Counted from the stretch's first letter, positions 1 through 9,578 are shown. The stretch: 64,000 bases of DNA from Mycobacterium sp. ITM-2016-00317 (GCF_002968295.1 NZ_CP134399.1:4898001-4962000), one strand, 5' to 3'. The notes: generated from the letters alone by a model not told the origin. Made by a program: numbers and translations.

Positions 1-733
1 CGAACGGCTTCGTCGCGGCGGCGTCGATCGCTTCCCAGACGTCGATGCCGAGTTCGTGCGCGAATATCGCGACCTCGTTGACGAGCGCGATGTTGACGTG
101 CCGAAAGGTGTTCTCCAGCAACTTGGCCAATTCGGCCTCGCGTGGCGAGGCCACCGGGATCGTGGTGTCCACGATCGTGTCGTAGAACGCCTGAACGGAT
201 GCCAGTGAGGCCTCGTCTACACCCGAGATGATCTTCGGTGTGTTGACCAGGGTCCAGGTGACGTTGCCCGGGTCGATGCGCTCGGGACTGAACCCGAGGT
301 GGAAGTCACTACCGGCGAGCAGGCCGGAGCCATCCTCGAGGATGGGCGCGACCAACTCCTGGGTGGTCCCCGGGTAGGTGGTCGACTCCACGATGACGGT
401 CGCACCGGGCCGGAGGTAGCGCGCGAGTGTCTGCGCGGATTCCTCGATGTAGCGCAGATCGGGCACGCCCTCGCGAAGCGGCGTCGGTACGGCGATGATC
501 GCGACGTCGAAATCGACGCAGGCGCCTGCGTCTGACGACGGGTGGAAGGCGCCCGACTCCAGGATCGCGCTGAGGACGTCGTCCGCGATGTCCTCTATGT
601 ACGAGTCCGCGGCCAGGAGCCTCTTCATGCGATTCTCGTCGATGTCGTACGCCACCACGCGATGGCCGACCTGGGCGGCGCGAACCGCGAGCGGCAGGCC
701 GACATAGCCCTGCCCGACAACAACGACTCTCAT
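1..733 (-). CDS. nucleotide-sugar (UDP-HexNAc type) dehydrogenase, 3'-truncated by window edge
   Basis: About 244 codons are visible and the gene runs off the left edge. The start matches the family: MRVVVVGQGYVGLPLA is the Rossmann GxGYVGLP dinucleotide motif of UDP-glucose/GDP-mannose dehydrogenases. VESTTYPGTT and FSPERIDPGN follow, as in the WecC/WbpA group that oxidises UDP-HexNAc to the uronic acid, and then KLLENTFRHVNIALVNE, which in the family holds conserved Lys/Asn residues. The catalytic-Cys region lies beyond the edge. The ATG overlaps the stop of the upstream deacetylase gene (TGATG). It probably supplies an acidic sugar nucleotide for the polysaccharide made by this operon. The exact substrate (GlcNAc or ManNAc form) is inference. 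Confidence 0.88.
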   Translation of the reverse strand, partial: MRVVVVGQGYVGLPLAVRAAQVGHRVVAYDIDENRMKRLLAADSYIEDIADDVLSAILESGAFHPSSDAGACVDFDVAIIAVPTPLREGVPDLRYIEESAQTLARYLRPGATVIVESTTYPGTTQELVAPILEDGSGLLAGSDFHLGFSPERIDPGNVTWTLVNTPKIISGVDEASLASVQAFYDTIVDTTIPVASPREAELAKLLENTFRHVNIALVNEVAIFAHELGIDVWEAIDAAATKPF

Positions 734-1509
734 CAGTGACCTCCCCGGTACCGTCGGACGCCATGGCGGTTACCGACCGTGAGCAGTGAGACGACCCGCT
801 TCGCGTCGAGGCGCCACGTCGTGTCCCCCTCGTGCACCAGCGTTCTGGGTATGGCGTGGCGGCCGATCTCGGGGCCCGCCTTCACCGCGCATGCGTAGTC
901 GTAGCCCGCGCCCCGAGCAGCATCCACGACGCGCGCATCCAGGTATCCGTACGGGTAGCAGAAGCCCTGCACTGGTCGAGAAATCAACTCCTGCAGCACC
1001 TCTCGGCTTTGTGACACTTCCGATGTGAGCATTGCTTCGTCCGCCTTCAGCAGTGAGATGTGCTTGAGCCCGTGCGACCCGATCTCCATTCCGGCCTCGG
1101 CAATCTGCTTCACCTCGTCCGCGGTCAACAGTGCCTTGTTCGGTCCGGGACGGCTCCACTCGTTCTCCCCGCCGAGCCGCCCTGCAAGAATGAAAACTGT
1201 TGCGGTGTAACCATATCGTTGCAGCACCGGCAACGCGTTGGGGATGAAGTCCTGGTAGCCGTCATCGAACGTCAACCCGACCAGCCCGCGCGCCCGGCCC
1301 TCGGCAGAGGCTCGGAGGAGTTCCTGCATCGAGACGCCGCGCAGTCTCCTTCTCCGCAACCAGCGCATCTGACTCTCGAATCGCTGCGGAGTCATCGTCA
1401 CTTCGTACGGATCCTCGTCGTAGGTTGCGATCGAGTGATACATCCACACCAGCGGGACAGTGTCCAGGTCGCGAGATGTGGACGCCCCTCCAGCGATCGA
1501 AGCGGTCAT
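733..1509 (-). CDS. polysaccharide deacetylase (NodB homology domain)
   Basis: 258 residues. NodB-type motifs are in order: LTFDDGYQDF (motif 1, Asp-Asp), IGSHGLKH (motif 2, the metal-binding His pair) and FCYPYG (motif 3). Such enzymes remove N- or O-acetyl groups from surface polysaccharides. There is no signal peptide, so action on a cytoplasmic lipid-linked intermediate is possible, or export by another route. The start ATG sits in an ATGA overlap with the stop of the preceding glycosyltransferase gene, which fixes the start and implies translational coupling. A longer upstream reading frame exists but lies inside the glycosyltransferase gene. The deacetylation target is inferred from context. 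Confidence 0.88.
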   Translation of the reverse strand: MTASIAGGASTSRDLDTVPLVWMYHSIATYDEDPYEVTMTPQRFESQMRWLRRRRLRGVSMQELLRASAEGRARGLVGLTFDDGYQDFIPNALPVLQRYGYTATVFILAGRLGGENEWSRPGPNKALLTADEVKQIAEAGMEIGSHGLKHISLLKADEAMLTSEVSQSREVLQELISRPVQGFCYPYGYLDARVVDAARGAGYDYACAVKAGPEIGRHAIPRTLVHEGDTTWRLDAKRVVSLLTVGNRHGVRRYRGGH

Positions 1510-2860
1510 GTTCGACTCCCATCTCTGCCGCAAGGCTGACCATCTACCACACTGATAGGGAACGGAATTCGCGTGGGGAGGGCGGACGCCGCCTTGTGGT
1601 CCAGGGCTCGTAGGTAGACCTCGTCGAGCGCAGGTATCACCTGAGACAGCGTGAAACGAGCGGCTTTGGCAGGTCCGGCCGCGCCCAGTCGCAGCCGCAG
1701 CGGTTCGTCCTCCAGAATCCGCCGGATGGCCCCGGCCAGGGCCGCCGCGTCTCCCGGCGGCACGTGAAGCCCATCCACCTCGTCCGTGACGATGTCCAGC
1801 AGACCACCCAGGGCTGAGACCACGCACGGCGTTCCCGCCGCCAGGCATTCCACAGCCACTCGACCAAATCCCTCGGGAACCACGCTCGGTACGACCCCGA
1901 CAACGGCGTGCCGCCATGCAGCGATCACATCCGGCATTGCGACGTTGGTCGCGACCATCACCCCCGGTCGGTTGTCGATCTGGAAATCTTCACGGGGCAG
2001 GCCCGCGAGGACCAATGGGATGTCGAGACCGCCCGCACGAAGGCGTTCGTGGGCATCGAGCAGGACGTCTACTCCTTTGTGAACGCCCAGCGCGCCCGCG
2101 TAGAAGATGTACTGCCCGTCCGCAGGGACGAAGCCGGGGCGCCGTACAGTTCGCTCGTCGTTGACGAGCGCGATCAGCTGATCGTCGATGAACGTCGGAA
2201 TCACCGTCAGGGGCCCACTGTCCGCGGGGCGCGGCGCCGAGCCGCGGGCTGCGAGAGCAGACGACGTAGCCGTCCACTGGGCCACGCCCCGGTGCCGTCG
2301 GGATCCCAGTTGATGCAGCCCGGCGGCCAGGGGAATTCCTTTGAGTCCGTACTGCGAGCGGGCGCACCCGATGCACTTGCTCAGACCCGGTTTCGAACAA
2401 AGGCTTTCGCCCCGATAGAGCATCACCTTGGTGGCGCAGACCTGACTGTGATCGTGTGCGCTCGCCACCACCGGGATGCCCATGCGGCGGGCGGTGCCGA
2501 GCACGCTGTAGAGGATCCATCCGCGGACGTTGATGACGTCCGGCCGGAATTGCCGAACGAGTCGAGCGAAAGCGCGCGCGAACATGGGGTCCGGCACGGG
2601 TGGGAAGAACCGATGGGTCGTTGACTCGTAGGCGCCGGGAAGATGGGCCATCGCCATCGGCAGCCGGTGCACCTCCACACCGTCCATGTCTTCGCGGGCG
2701 GCGCATCCGGGTGCTCGGCCGTCACCACTGCCACCGAACGGCCGTGCCGCACTTGCTCGCGGGACAGTGCGTGGATCGACAGCTCCAGGCCCCCGACGTT
2801 GGGGAGGAAACTGTCGGTCGCGTGCAGGATGCGCAACCCGTGGAGCCGGTCATTCGTCAT
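1506..2860 (-). pseudogene. glycosyltransferase family 4-type, disrupted by a 1-nt frameshift
   Basis: The N-terminal part (starting MTNDRLHGLRILHATD at 2860) has the GT-B opening with an N-terminal GG loop (SFLPNVGGLELSI). The C-terminal part, in another frame from 2687 down to 1506, has PVPDPMFARAF, FYAGALGVHKGVDVL and the donor-binding region EGFGRVAVECLAAGTP. The frames meet near 2689-2690: the minus strand reads AAGACATG where AAGGACATG would restore one protein of about 451 residues. The 5' end is an ATGA overlap with the flippase gene and the 3' end an ATGA overlap with the deacetylase gene, so the intact gene belonged to this operon. Either a real lesion or a sequencing error; an internal ATG at 2687 could give a truncated product. 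Confidence 0.82.
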
Positions 2861-4206
2861 GACAACCCTTGTCCTCCAGCGATGAGGGGACTGGGCGCCG
2901 GGATCGGCGTCGCAAGCGGCGCGACCGGCGCGACCGGCGGTGGTTCGAAGAGGAAACGACGTGCGCCAACCGCAGCGAATGCCGCCGCGGTGACCGTCTG
3001 CGCGGCCACGGCAGCCAGGGCTGCGCCGATGACCCCGGTATGCAGCATCAGGAACCACGCCCCGCCGACGATCATGATCGCCTGGGTCACCGTCAAGATG
3101 GTGATGATGCGCAGTCGTCCCTGCACGCGCAGGATCGACATGGAGACGTTGATGATCGCGTCCGGGAACGTCGTCAACAGCAGCACGATGAGAAGCGTGC
3201 TGCAGCTGGTGTATTCGCTGCCGAAGAAGCCGAGCACCTGCTTGGCGAACACGCAGGTTCCGGCTACGGGCAAGACCAGCAACAACCCGATCAGGAGCAT
3301 CGCGCGACGTGCCTGCGCCTGGAGCCGTCCGGGATCGTGGGCGCAGTCGGCCAGCAGCGCGTTGGACACGGCGGCGGAGATAGCGAGGAAGACGCTCGCG
3401 ATCATCACGGTGACGGCGTAATAGCCGAGTTGCGTGGCGGGGAATATCGCGGCGGCGAGGATCGGGATGATGAACGCCGGCGATCGGACCGCGAGAACGG
3501 CGATGTGATCCCACCCGACTGTCCGGCTGATGCGCGTCAGCCACTCCATGCGGGGCCGGAACCGGAAATCGGGGTTGGCACGGCGCAGCAGTAAGAGGGC
3601 TACGGTGTCGGAGACCACCAGAGAAGCCACGTAGATGACGAGCATGGTGTGCGTCGCGCCGCTGTCGATGGTCGCCGCAAGTGCCCCGAGCGCCACCATC
3701 GACGCGATGGCGCCCAGCCGTAGTACGGCTCCTGCGCTGCTGGCGTACAGCGAGAACTCAGCCCGGCGTACGCCCAGCAGTGACGAATTGATCACCATCT
3801 GCATCGCCGTGGCCACCGAACCGATTGCCAGCAATGCCACGAGCCAGCAGGTGCCGACTGTGGTGTGCAACCGGGTGGGCAGGAAGAACGCACCGACGGC
3901 ACCGACCGTTCCGGAAGCGATGGCGACGACGACGAACGCTGTGCTGCAGAGGCCGCTACGTTCGTCCGGACTGGCACCCGGCAGCAGTCGCGTGAGGTAC
4001 GGCAGGAAGCCGGCGACACAGACGATCGACACCAGGCTCATCCCCGAGATCGCCGTGTTCGCGATGCCGATTGCGCCTGGGGAGACATTGCGCGCGCACA
4101 GCGTCCAGAAGACGAAGCCGAGGACCGATGTGACGTTGGTGAGGGCCAGCAAGGCGAAGCTGTTCCCCACCATTCCGCGAGTCTTCTGTGGCTGCGTTGT
4201 GCTCAT
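2857..4206 (-). CDS. Wzx-like polysaccharide flippase (MOP/MATE superfamily)
   Basis: 449 residues, hydrophobic throughout with about 12-14 predicted membrane segments, the first at VGNSFALLALTNVTSVLGF. The opening 'NSFALLALTNV...FWTLCARNVSPGAIGIANT' is characteristic of polysaccharide-exporting flippases that move lipid-linked repeat units across the membrane. The proline-rich tail (VAPVAPLATPIPAPSP) is probably cytoplasmic. The start MSTTQPQK lies in an ATGA overlap with the upstream gene; a start 12 nt further upstream is less likely. No Wzy or Wzz homologue was clearly recognised in the window, although the 666-residue membrane protein upstream is a candidate polymerase or ligase. Family assignment is good; the substrate is unknown. 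Confidence 0.8.
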   Translation of the reverse strand: MSTTQPQKTRGMVGNSFALLALTNVTSVLGFVFWTLCARNVSPGAIGIANTAISGMSLVSIVCVAGFLPYLTRLLPGASPDERSGLCSTAFVVVAIASGTVGAVGAFFLPTRLHTTVGTCWLVALLAIGSVATAMQMVINSSLLGVRRAEFSLYASSAGAVLRLGAIASMVALGALAATIDSGATHTMLVIYVASLVVSDTVALLLLRRANPDFRFRPRMEWLTRISRTVGWDHIAVLAVRSPAFIIPILAAAIFPATQLGYYAVTVMIASVFLAISAAVSNALLADCAHDPGRLQAQARRAMLLIGLLLVLPVAGTCVFAKQVLGFFGSEYTSCSTLLIVLLLTTFPDAIINVSMSILRVQGRLRIITILTVTQAIMIVGGAWFLMLHTGVIGAALAAVAAQTVTAAAFAAVGARRFLFEPPPVAPVAPLATPIPAPSPLIAGGQGLS

Positions 4207-5387
4207 CTGGCGCACCAACCGTCCGGGACGAAAGCCTGCACCTGCAAGCCCGACGCCTGGTCACGCACGGTGACTTTGGCAGCCTGGATCGATGTGCACA
4301 GCATCGGCCGCGCATCAGGGGCCAGAACGACGTCCAGCGTCCCCTGGGCCGCCGAGGTCTCCGATGCTTCAATCCGGGTGGAGGCGGGCACCGGGCGCCC
4401 GGTGTCATCGACAACGGTGAAGGCGGCGTGCTCGAAGAGACGGACACCCTCCGGGCCGATGGCGTTCAGTGTGAAGGTCAGTTCTGTACCGGGCCGTGCA
4501 GTGACTTGCTCCGCGCTGATCACCGACGGCATCTGCTGCGCCGGGGACCACATGGCGCTCGTGAGCCGGATCGCCCCGAAGGTGGCCGCTACAACGGCGA
4601 TGGCCACCAGGATCTGCACGAGCTGGCGCTTCGTCCTGACCGCAGGCATCTTGGGCTTGGTCAGCGTCCCGAGGATCACGAACAGAGCGCCGCAGAGCAC
4701 GATCAGCCAGTCCAGCCGCCGGATGTGCTCGTAGTTCATGTCGAATGTCCAGACCCGCATCCACACCCAGATCGTGGTTTGCGCGCCCACGGCTCCGACG
4801 ATGGCCGGGATGAGAAGACGCATCCACAGCCGGGAGGGCCACCGCGACAGGCCGAGCGCGACACCGATCAATACGGCGGTGGTCACTGCCACGGTCGCGA
4901 TGAGCAGGCCGCCCGTGGTGACCTTGGCGCCCTCTGCCGACCGGTGGATTACGGGACCCAGCAGCGCGTACCAGACCAGCGTGGTCGCTATTCGAGCTCC
5001 CAGCCACGCCGGCTGGCCTGCACCGGTGCGTGCGACGAGCGCCGACAACCACAACCCGGGAACCAGCGAGAGCCCGGCGATACCGAACAGCAGTGCTGTC
5101 CAACCGACGGGATCCCCAGGTAGCGCGAACAGTAAGCGGTGTTCCGGTTGCATCCAATGTGCTGTCAGCAGGCATCCGATGCCGAACACCGACCACGCGA
5201 GCAGTCGCACTCTGTCTCTCGACTCTGGCGTCAATCGGTGTCGTGATTCCGTAACCCGTCGGCGCCGGCGGTGTCGCGCGCGCCGCTGGGTCCGACTCTC
5301 CGTGGCCAGGTCGTTCGACTGCTCGTCCTGTGAGGACTCCGCGAACGGACCCGCTGCCTCGCCGTCCGTCCGATAGGTCACGCTCAT
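4203..5387 (-). CDS. seven-TM membrane protein with C-terminal exported domain, unknown function
   Basis: 394 residues. An Arg/His/Gln-rich cytoplasmic N-terminus (residues ~1-60, including RHRRRRRVTESRHR) is followed by about seven hydrophobic segments, from LLAWSVFGIGCLLTAHWM to QLVQILVAIAVVAATFGAI. A ~140-residue soluble C-terminal domain then carries two cysteines (MLCTSIQ and GWCAR), possibly disulfide-bonded outside the membrane. I do not recognise the family. Its position inside a fully overlapping polysaccharide operon (ATGA overlaps at both ends) suggests a role in assembly, polymerisation or export. The start MSVTYRTDG is set by the upstream overlap. Confidence 0.7.
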   Translation of the reverse strand: MSVTYRTDGEAAGPFAESSQDEQSNDLATESRTQRRARHRRRRRVTESRHRLTPESRDRVRLLAWSVFGIGCLLTAHWMQPEHRLLFALPGDPVGWTALLFGIAGLSLVPGLWLSALVARTGAGQPAWLGARIATTLVWYALLGPVIHRSAEGAKVTTGGLLIATVAVTTAVLIGVALGLSRWPSRLWMRLLIPAIVGAVGAQTTIWVWMRVWTFDMNYEHIRRLDWLIVLCGALFVILGTLTKPKMPAVRTKRQLVQILVAIAVVAATFGAIRLTSAMWSPAQQMPSVISAEQVTARPGTELTFTLNAIGPEGVRLFEHAAFTVVDDTGRPVPASTRIEASETSAAQGTLDVVLAPDARPMLCTSIQAAKVTVRDQASGLQVQAFVPDGWCAR

Positions 5388-7384
5388 ATCGCCGGCCTCT
5401 CGCAACTGAGAGCTTCCGTGCGGAGCAGGGCATCGCGGTCGACCTCGTACACCGTCAACGTCCCCGCCGCGAACACACCCGTCAGCCACGGCAGGCAGTT
5501 GAAGCGGTCGAGGGCTGCCTGTGAAACCAACGAATTGGTCCCGCGCCCCGGCTCGTCCTTGACGAACCAGGTACCGCTTTTCGGCCGAATGGTCGCCATT
5601 CGGGAGTCGACAACGAAGTAGCCGATCTTGGAATCCCAGATCATCTTGAGCACCTCGGGACGTAACGGGCCGGGGGTCATATAGATGTCCCAGACCGGGA
5701 ACGCCTTGCTGGGCCGCAACGCAGAGACTCGTCCAAGCGAACCGACCAGGGTCGACACGTACCGGTCGGCCATCACCGGGGTGTCGGCCGGTACGTGTGC
5801 CGCGAACCAGTCGGCGACCGCCCGGCCCTCGTTCGTCGCCGCCCGGGCGTCGTCGCCCACGCTCGAGCTACCCGGGAATCGGTGCGACACAGTGACGCCC
5901 AGCGCTGCGCCACCGAAGACCATGACGACGTAGACGGCGACCGCGATGCCGACCCGGAAACTGGGCTGGGCCAACGTGAGCGCTGCCCGTGACCACCTCG
6001 CGGCAAGCAGGCCGGGGGTCCGGGGGCCGAACGACCACGCGAAGCCGCACAGCACCGCGATCCCGATGAAGCTGAAGCCCCAGGATCGGTGCGCCCCTTC
6101 GGCACCGCCCGAGGTCAGCAACATCGGCATGCTCCCGAAGAACATTGCCCCGACTACGGCGAACGCCCACGGCGTGGAGCCGACCCGGTGCCGGTTGCGC
6201 CACAGAACCGCGAGAGCCCACAGGAACAGCGCCAACGTCACGAAAGGGAACAGGTAACCGCTGGCGATTTCGTAGATTGGGTTCTGGGAATTCGCGAACA
6301 GAGACCGCTGACCGCTCGTGGACTTGCTGACGCCTTCGAGGATGCGTTGCAGCTGTGCGTAACTCTCGCTCAGGGCAGGACCGAGGTAGCTGATCAGCCA
6401 GTCGTACTTACCGGCCCACCAGAAGGCGATCGACGCGATCAGAGAGGACCAGATCAGTACCAGCGGCCAGATCCGCTCCCGGCGGATGTCGAGGGTGCCG
6501 GCCGCCGCCCTGGGAAACCACGGCACCAGCCTGGCGCCGATCAGCACCACCAGGATCAGCACGAGCATGATCGTGCTGAGATGGTGCGTCATCGGCAACA
6601 CCGCCACGACCAGCATGGCCGCCGCGATCGCTCTGACGGGCAGTCTTTTCGTCCCGCGTCCGGCCGCGACTGTTGCCGCCAGGCACCACACGAGCAGCGG
6701 CGAGGCCAGGCTCTCGTAGGAGAAGGCGACGTTGAAGTACATCCAGGACGGGTTCAGCGAATAGATGACCGCGCCGACGGCCGCGCCTGCGGCAGGGACG
6801 TTGACCATTCGGACGAGCTGGTAGATGCCCAGCATCGACAGGACGTGTGCCAGCACGACTACCGACACGGCGGCGACCCAGAGCGGGATTTCGCCGAGGT
6901 GACCGAAAGCGCTTGTGGCTTGGTGAAGACCGAAGAATTCCTTGGTGATCGGCAGCAGCTTCAAGGTGTGGCCGACGTCGCCGTAGAGGTAGGTCTCCAT
7001 GGCCTGCCGTAGGTGGATGTACTCGTCGGAACCCACGGGCACGAAGTGCACCGCCCTCGGCAGCATGCTGAACAGGCCCATGCCAATCAGGGCAAGTGCC
7101 CGGATCGCACCGGAGGTGCCCCGTGCGCAGGCCAGCCAGATGAGTGACATCATGCCGACCAGAAACCCGGCCCAGAACAGGGCGAACATCAACTCGTCAG
7201 GTTGCTCCAGGCCCGCCGCATGGTGATGAGAGAGCACGATCAGGAAGGCCCCGATCGGGGGCATCACCACAGCCATTGCGATACGGAGTTGGTGTACGTG
7301 CGATCCAGTCCGATGGGGACGGTGAGCACGGGCCGACGGCCCGGCCGGTTCGGAGTCGGTGACCGTGTCAAGCGTCGTCGTCAC
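5384..7384 (-). CDS. large polytopic membrane protein, GT-C/polymerase-like
   Basis: 666 residues with a GTG start inside a GTGA overlap with the upstream glycosyltransferase. There are roughly 12 membrane segments (first IAMAVVMPPIGAFLIVLSHH), a large first loop with acidic and aromatic residues (VGSDEYIHLRQAMETYLYGD), and a C-terminal soluble region of about 150 residues (VGDDARAATNEGRAVADW onward) likely outside the membrane. An acidic motif in the first loop plus a C-terminal exported domain is the usual plan of GT-C glycosyltransferases and O-antigen polymerase-like proteins. The fold call rests on topology and context, not on a diagnostic motif. It may use polyprenyl-linked sugars as donor or substrate. 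Confidence 0.68.
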   Translation of the reverse strand: MTTTLDTVTDSEPAGPSARAHRPHRTGSHVHQLRIAMAVVMPPIGAFLIVLSHHHAAGLEQPDELMFALFWAGFLVGMMSLIWLACARGTSGAIRALALIGMGLFSMLPRAVHFVPVGSDEYIHLRQAMETYLYGDVGHTLKLLPITKEFFGLHQATSAFGHLGEIPLWVAAVSVVVLAHVLSMLGIYQLVRMVNVPAAGAAVGAVIYSLNPSWMYFNVAFSYESLASPLLVWCLAATVAAGRGTKRLPVRAIAAAMLVVAVLPMTHHLSTIMLVLILVVLIGARLVPWFPRAAAGTLDIRRERIWPLVLIWSSLIASIAFWWAGKYDWLISYLGPALSESYAQLQRILEGVSKSTSGQRSLFANSQNPIYEIASGYLFPFVTLALFLWALAVLWRNRHRVGSTPWAFAVVGAMFFGSMPMLLTSGGAEGAHRSWGFSFIGIAVLCGFAWSFGPRTPGLLAARWSRAALTLAQPSFRVGIAVAVYVVMVFGGAALGVTVSHRFPGSSSVGDDARAATNEGRAVADWFAAHVPADTPVMADRYVSTLVGSLGRVSALRPSKAFPVWDIYMTPGPLRPEVLKMIWDSKIGYFVVDSRMATIRPKSGTWFVKDEPGRGTNSLVSQAALDRFNCLPWLTGVFAAGTLTVYEVDRDALLRTEALSCERPAI

Positions 7385-8532
7385 ACCCGACTCTCAATCT
7401 GACTGACCGCCGAAAGTGTCGCGAGTAACTGCTGCCCCACATCCGCGGAACGCGGCAACGCACATTCGGCCGCGCGCTGCGTGCGCGACCCGGGGGTCGA
7501 CAACATCCGAACGATTGCCTCGGCATAGAGCGAGGCCGCATCGGAGTCAGAGGCGGTGTGCGCACACAGGCGGACAGCGGCGCGCGGTCCCGCGCGGTCA
7601 GCGACCTCTCGATGAGCAGGAATGCCGCTCGCGACCACCGGTAGCCCTGACAGCAGTGCTTCGGCGAGTCCGATCCCGTACGCCTCCTGCTCACTTGCTG
7701 TGGCGTACAACGACGCCGACGCCCACCAATCCCCCAGCGTGTCCTCGTCAACGAAGCCGGTAAATGTCACTGTCCGGTCTGCGTTGAGCTGAGACGTGAG
7801 GGCGCGCAGCGAGCCGAGTGCGGCACCGTCTCCGATGACCACAAGATGCACGGGCTCGCCTTCGTCACGCAGGCGAGCGACCGCACGGATGAGAAGGTCG
7901 GTGCGCTTGTACGTTTCCTGCCGGGCAACGGTCAACACGACGCGTCCATCTGCGTACGGTCGGGGCAGGCCGAGTCTGGGTTTCGCAACGGCCGGCGGAA
8001 TGATCACGAGGTTGGCCGCCGACACCTGGCCGGCGAAGTCCCGGAGAACCAACCTCGCTTCAGCTTCCGTGTCGACGACTACACGTCGACTCGCCGCCAT
8101 CAGCCGACGTCCGGCAGGCCGATAGGCGAAGTGAAGCACATGACGTAGAGGGGTGTGTCCGACACCGTGGTAGTGCGGAGTGAAAACGACTGGCGCCGTA
8201 GCCCGCTCAGCGCCGAGCCATGCCAGCGGGGTGTGGTAACTGTGCAACCAGACGACCTCGAAGCGCCCGGGTGTGGCTGCGGCACGCGCCGCCGCAGGCG
8301 CAGATACATCGAAAAAATCTCCGAGCGGAAGCGGGTACCGCTCGATGGCGTATCCGTCGCACAACTCCCGCCGGGGCAGCGCCGCACTACGCGGCGCCTG
8401 GGTGATGACGGTGACCTCTGCGCCTTCCGCTGCCAGCGCGGCGGCCGCGGAAGCCACGTAGGTTTCCATGCCTCCCCGGAAAGGTGCGAAGCGCGGGACG
8501 AGAATGCCTACGCGCAATGCGGACTTCGTCAT
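7381..8532 (-). CDS. glycosyltransferase family 4-type (GT-B)
   Basis: 383 residues from ATG at 8532. The N-terminal motif LRVGILVPRFAPFRGGMETYV is the GT4 acceptor-side opening. Later come VVLTVARQETYKRTDLLIRA (phosphate-binding Lys region) and the donor-site stretch ATASEQEAYGIGLAEALLSG, whose second Glu belongs to the EX7E motif. A GTG at 8703 overlaps the upstream stop (GTGA), and starting there would add 57 Ser/Gly/Arg-rich residues of low-complexity look. I prefer 8532 because homology begins there, but coupling supports 8703, so the start is open. Cytoplasmic enzyme adding a hexose-type sugar to the growing lipid-linked repeat unit (inferred). Confidence 0.85.
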   Translation of the reverse strand: MTKSALRVGILVPRFAPFRGGMETYVASAAAALAAEGAEVTVITQAPRSAALPRRELCDGYAIERYPLPLGDFFDVSAPAAARAAATPGRFEVVWLHSYHTPLAWLGAERATAPVVFTPHYHGVGHTPLRHVLHFAYRPAGRRLMAASRRVVVDTEAEARLVLRDFAGQVSAANLVIIPPAVAKPRLGLPRPYADGRVVLTVARQETYKRTDLLIRAVARLRDEGEPVHLVVIGDGAALGSLRALTSQLNADRTVTFTGFVDEDTLGDWWASASLYATASEQEAYGIGLAEALLSGLPVVASGIPAHREVADRAGPRAAVRLCAHTASDSDAASLYAEAIVRMLSTPGSRTQRAAECALPRSADVGQQLLATLSAVSQIESRV

Positions 8533-8699
8533 GCCCACCGCGCCTTGTCGGCCCGGACGTTCCGTCTGCTCGGCGCTCGTACGGCTCGGCATGCAGCGCT
8601 CAGGGCTCAGCGCCGTCCAATCACGTCCACTAGGCATCGATCCACTCCCCCGGTCCAGCTTCTGAGTGACGGGCCCGCCTCCCCTAGCGCGCCCGTCGA

Positions 8700-9578
8700 T
8701 CACGCAGTGACCCCGACGCGCTCGCCGGCATGGACCTGTCTGCGCACCGACTGGACCAGTCGGCCACTGAGGCCGGAACGATGCCCGCGCAGCACGGTCC
8801 GCAGTACGCGGATGCCGTCCCGGATCGAATTCAGGTTGGACTTGCCCGCACGCCGCGGCAACTCAAGGCTCGGCACCTCGGCCACCCTCAGGCCCGCCTG
8901 CATCGCACGCACGACCATCTCGGCCTCGATCTCGAATCCGTTGGCAGACAGTGCGAGGACCTCCAGATAGCGACGGTGGAATCCGCAGAATCCGTAGCAG
9001 AGATCCGTCAGCTCAGCGTCGTACAGCGTATTGAAGACACCGAGCAGAAACTTGTTGCCCAGGCGCCGAAACCTCGTGATGTCCAAGGACCCACCGCCGG
9101 GTATGAAGCGGGAGCCCTTGACGAAGTCATAGCCGTTCGCCAGGAAGTGCAGATAGTGGGTGATCTCGTCGGGCGTCATGCTGCCGTCGGCGTCCATCAT
9201 CACGACGACGTCGCCCGTCGCTGCCAGAAAACCGGCCCGGAGCGCATCGCCCTTGCCGACACCTTCTTGCAAGACCACTTTGAGGTCCGGACGGCAGCTG
9301 CGGGCCGTTATCAGCGTCGCGTCTGTCGAGTTGCCATCGACCAGGATCACCTCGTCGACGTCGTCGGCGATCTGCTCCAGCACCCAGGCGATATTCCGAG
9401 CCTCGTTCTTCACAGGGATCACCAAGCTGACGGTCATAGCCTCGGCGTTTGGCACCCGGTCCCGCTTGTGCGCGCCCCCGACGTGGGTAACGGCGTCTGC
9501 GACGTAAACGCTCCGGTTTGCCATGTGCGTTGAAGTTGCCGCCCCGCCCTGTCCGTTATTGGAAAGATGCCCCGCCAT
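8700..9578 (-). CDS. glycosyltransferase family 2
   Basis: 292 residues. GT-A fold with MTVSLVIPVKNEARNI (residue ~48 onward), ILVDGNSTD and the DXD-type metal/nucleotide site VVMMDADGS, then FEIEAEMVVRA. This resembles dolichol-phosphate-mannose-synthase/GtrB-like enzymes, but no membrane segments follow the catalytic domain, so it is a soluble or peripheral enzyme. The ~47 residues before MTVSLV are not conserved-looking; an internal start at 9437 or 9524 is possible. It is the first gene of the minus-strand operon that runs off the left end of the window. Its promoter should lie in 9579-9900. Confidence 0.86.
   Translation of the reverse strand: MAGHLSNNGQGGAATSTHMANRSVYVADAVTHVGGAHKRDRVPNAEAMTVSLVIPVKNEARNIAWVLEQIADDVDEVILVDGNSTDATLITARSCRPDLKVVLQEGVGKGDALRAGFLAATGDVVVMMDADGSMTPDEITHYLHFLANGYDFVKGSRFIPGGGSLDITRFRRLGNKFLLGVFNTLYDAELTDLCYGFCGFHRRYLEVLALSANGFEIEAEMVVRAMQAGLRVAEVPSLELPRRAGKSNLNSIRDGIRVLRTVLRGHRSGLSGRLVQSVRRQVHAGERVGVTA

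Noticed and set aside
733..1917. Longer start for the deacetylase (extra ~136 residues)
   Set aside because: The extension lies inside the glycosyltransferase gene and has no motif; the ATGA overlap at 1506-1509 marks the real start.
2600..3421. Plus-strand frame of 273 codons over the flippase/glycosyltransferase genes
   Set aside because: Antisense to two genes with clear homology and overlapping starts; no independent support.
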